This document shows, piece by piece, positions 63,505 through 64,000 of a stretch of DNA of 64,000 nucleotides (position 1 is the stretch's first letter; the number at the start of each line of letters is the position of its first letter). Where the stretch lies: assembly GCA_034766995.1 (NCBI GenBank), contig CM068319.1, positions 19,004,422 to 19,068,421 on the forward strand, written 5' to 3'. The position numbers and the translations under genes were made by a program. This stretch comes from Acanthacorydalis orientalis. Taxonomy: Eukaryota; Arthropoda; Insecta; Megaloptera; Corydalidae. The notes under the pieces are model-generated. The model worked only from the letters and a program-made list of their open reading frames with translations, was not told the DNA's origin and did no database searches.

Positions 63505-63742
63505 AATCCGCATTAGTATGCATGCAATTAAGAGTAACTGTTCGTGCATTAGTTGTAATCAAGCGATAATTATAATGAACTAATAATCAATGGGTCATAA
63601 AGTTACTGAGAACATATTAGATATTATAGATTATAAAAATTAATTATTGAAATCATTAATAACTAGTAATGTTAAATATGGTCATTATAAAAATGTATAA
63701 AAGTTATTAAATTCATATATATATATATATACATATATACTC

Positions 63743-63795
<53 letters not shown>

Positions 63796-64000
63796 TACAT
63801 ACATACATATAACTGAGCATATAAAATAAATACAATCAATAAAAATCTAAACAAACGCTAGTCTGTCTTAACTATATAAAATTTATCTTCCATTTACTCA
63901 ATCCTGAATTTCTTCCCCACTTAGAGAAAACTCGTTTATTTAATTTTCCTTTTTATGTGTGTGTTTACAATATATATGTAAATTTTTTATATATTTTTCA

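Larger units (their letters stand above)
59404..64000 (+). other. Presumed first intron of discs large
   Basis: About 4.6 kb without a clear exon. It carries TA or compound tracts at 59993-60052, 60981-61052, 61745-61800, 62370-62445, 62728-62951, 63425-63500 and 63715-63810, the second mariner-derived short element (62952-63428), and a GC-richer island at about 61262-61380. The first 450 bases after the exon are still CpG-rich. Confidence 0.5.

Overview
The window is a very AT-rich animal nuclear sequence with long spliced genes. I count about 50 (TA)n or compound (CA)n/(TA)n microsatellites, and there are decayed mariner transposons. The gene content (several 'nose resistant to fluoxetine' acyltransferases, a hemicentin, and what looks like the start of discs large) together with the mariners and base composition suggests an insect, probably a hymenopteran. 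That is an inference; no sequence comparison could be run.

Layout, all protein genes on the + strand. (1) 3874-15029 is the 3' part of an nrf-6-like membrane acyltransferase; its signal-peptide exon is not in the window. (2) 16387-37035 is a hemicentin-type extracellular matrix gene of about 47 exons. Its domains run: signal peptide, long Asn/Ser-rich extension, von Willebrand A, 13 Ig, 4 thrombospondin type 1, nidogen-like G2F region, 3 EGF, fibulin-type tail. The exon phases join without a break across 8.3 kb of coding sequence. (3) 37446-44354 and (4) 46632-57325 are two complete nrf-6-like paralogues of 678 and 677 residues. Their first ten introns have matching positions and phases, so they are closer to each other than to gene 1. 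(5) 58640-59480 is an abrupt CpG-rich island with a perfect TGACGTCA site. It leads to ATG 59385, whose first six codons read MPVRKQ and end at a tandem splice donor. This matches the L27-form start of DLG1/SAP97, so the rest of the window is probably the first intron of discs large.

Mobile elements are concentrated in the introns of the third acyltransferase gene: two full-length dead mariners of different lineages (53121-54356 minus strand, 55712-56889 plus strand) and one of two copies of an unlabelled ~480 bp mariner deletion derivative (51670-52150). The second copy (62952-63428) sits inside a TA microsatellite in the presumed discs large intron. The derivative keeps both terminal repeats and only the helix-turn-helix end of the transposase.

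The three acyltransferases presumably act at membranes in lipid handling. The hemicentin is secreted into basement membrane. Apart from the paralogues there is no sign that the neighbours work together. The points most worth checking are the discs large first exon, the proposed hemicentin terminal exon at 36996-37035, the mariner-derived short elements, and the unexplained GC-richer islands at 61262-61380, 44877-45110 and 45931-46046.
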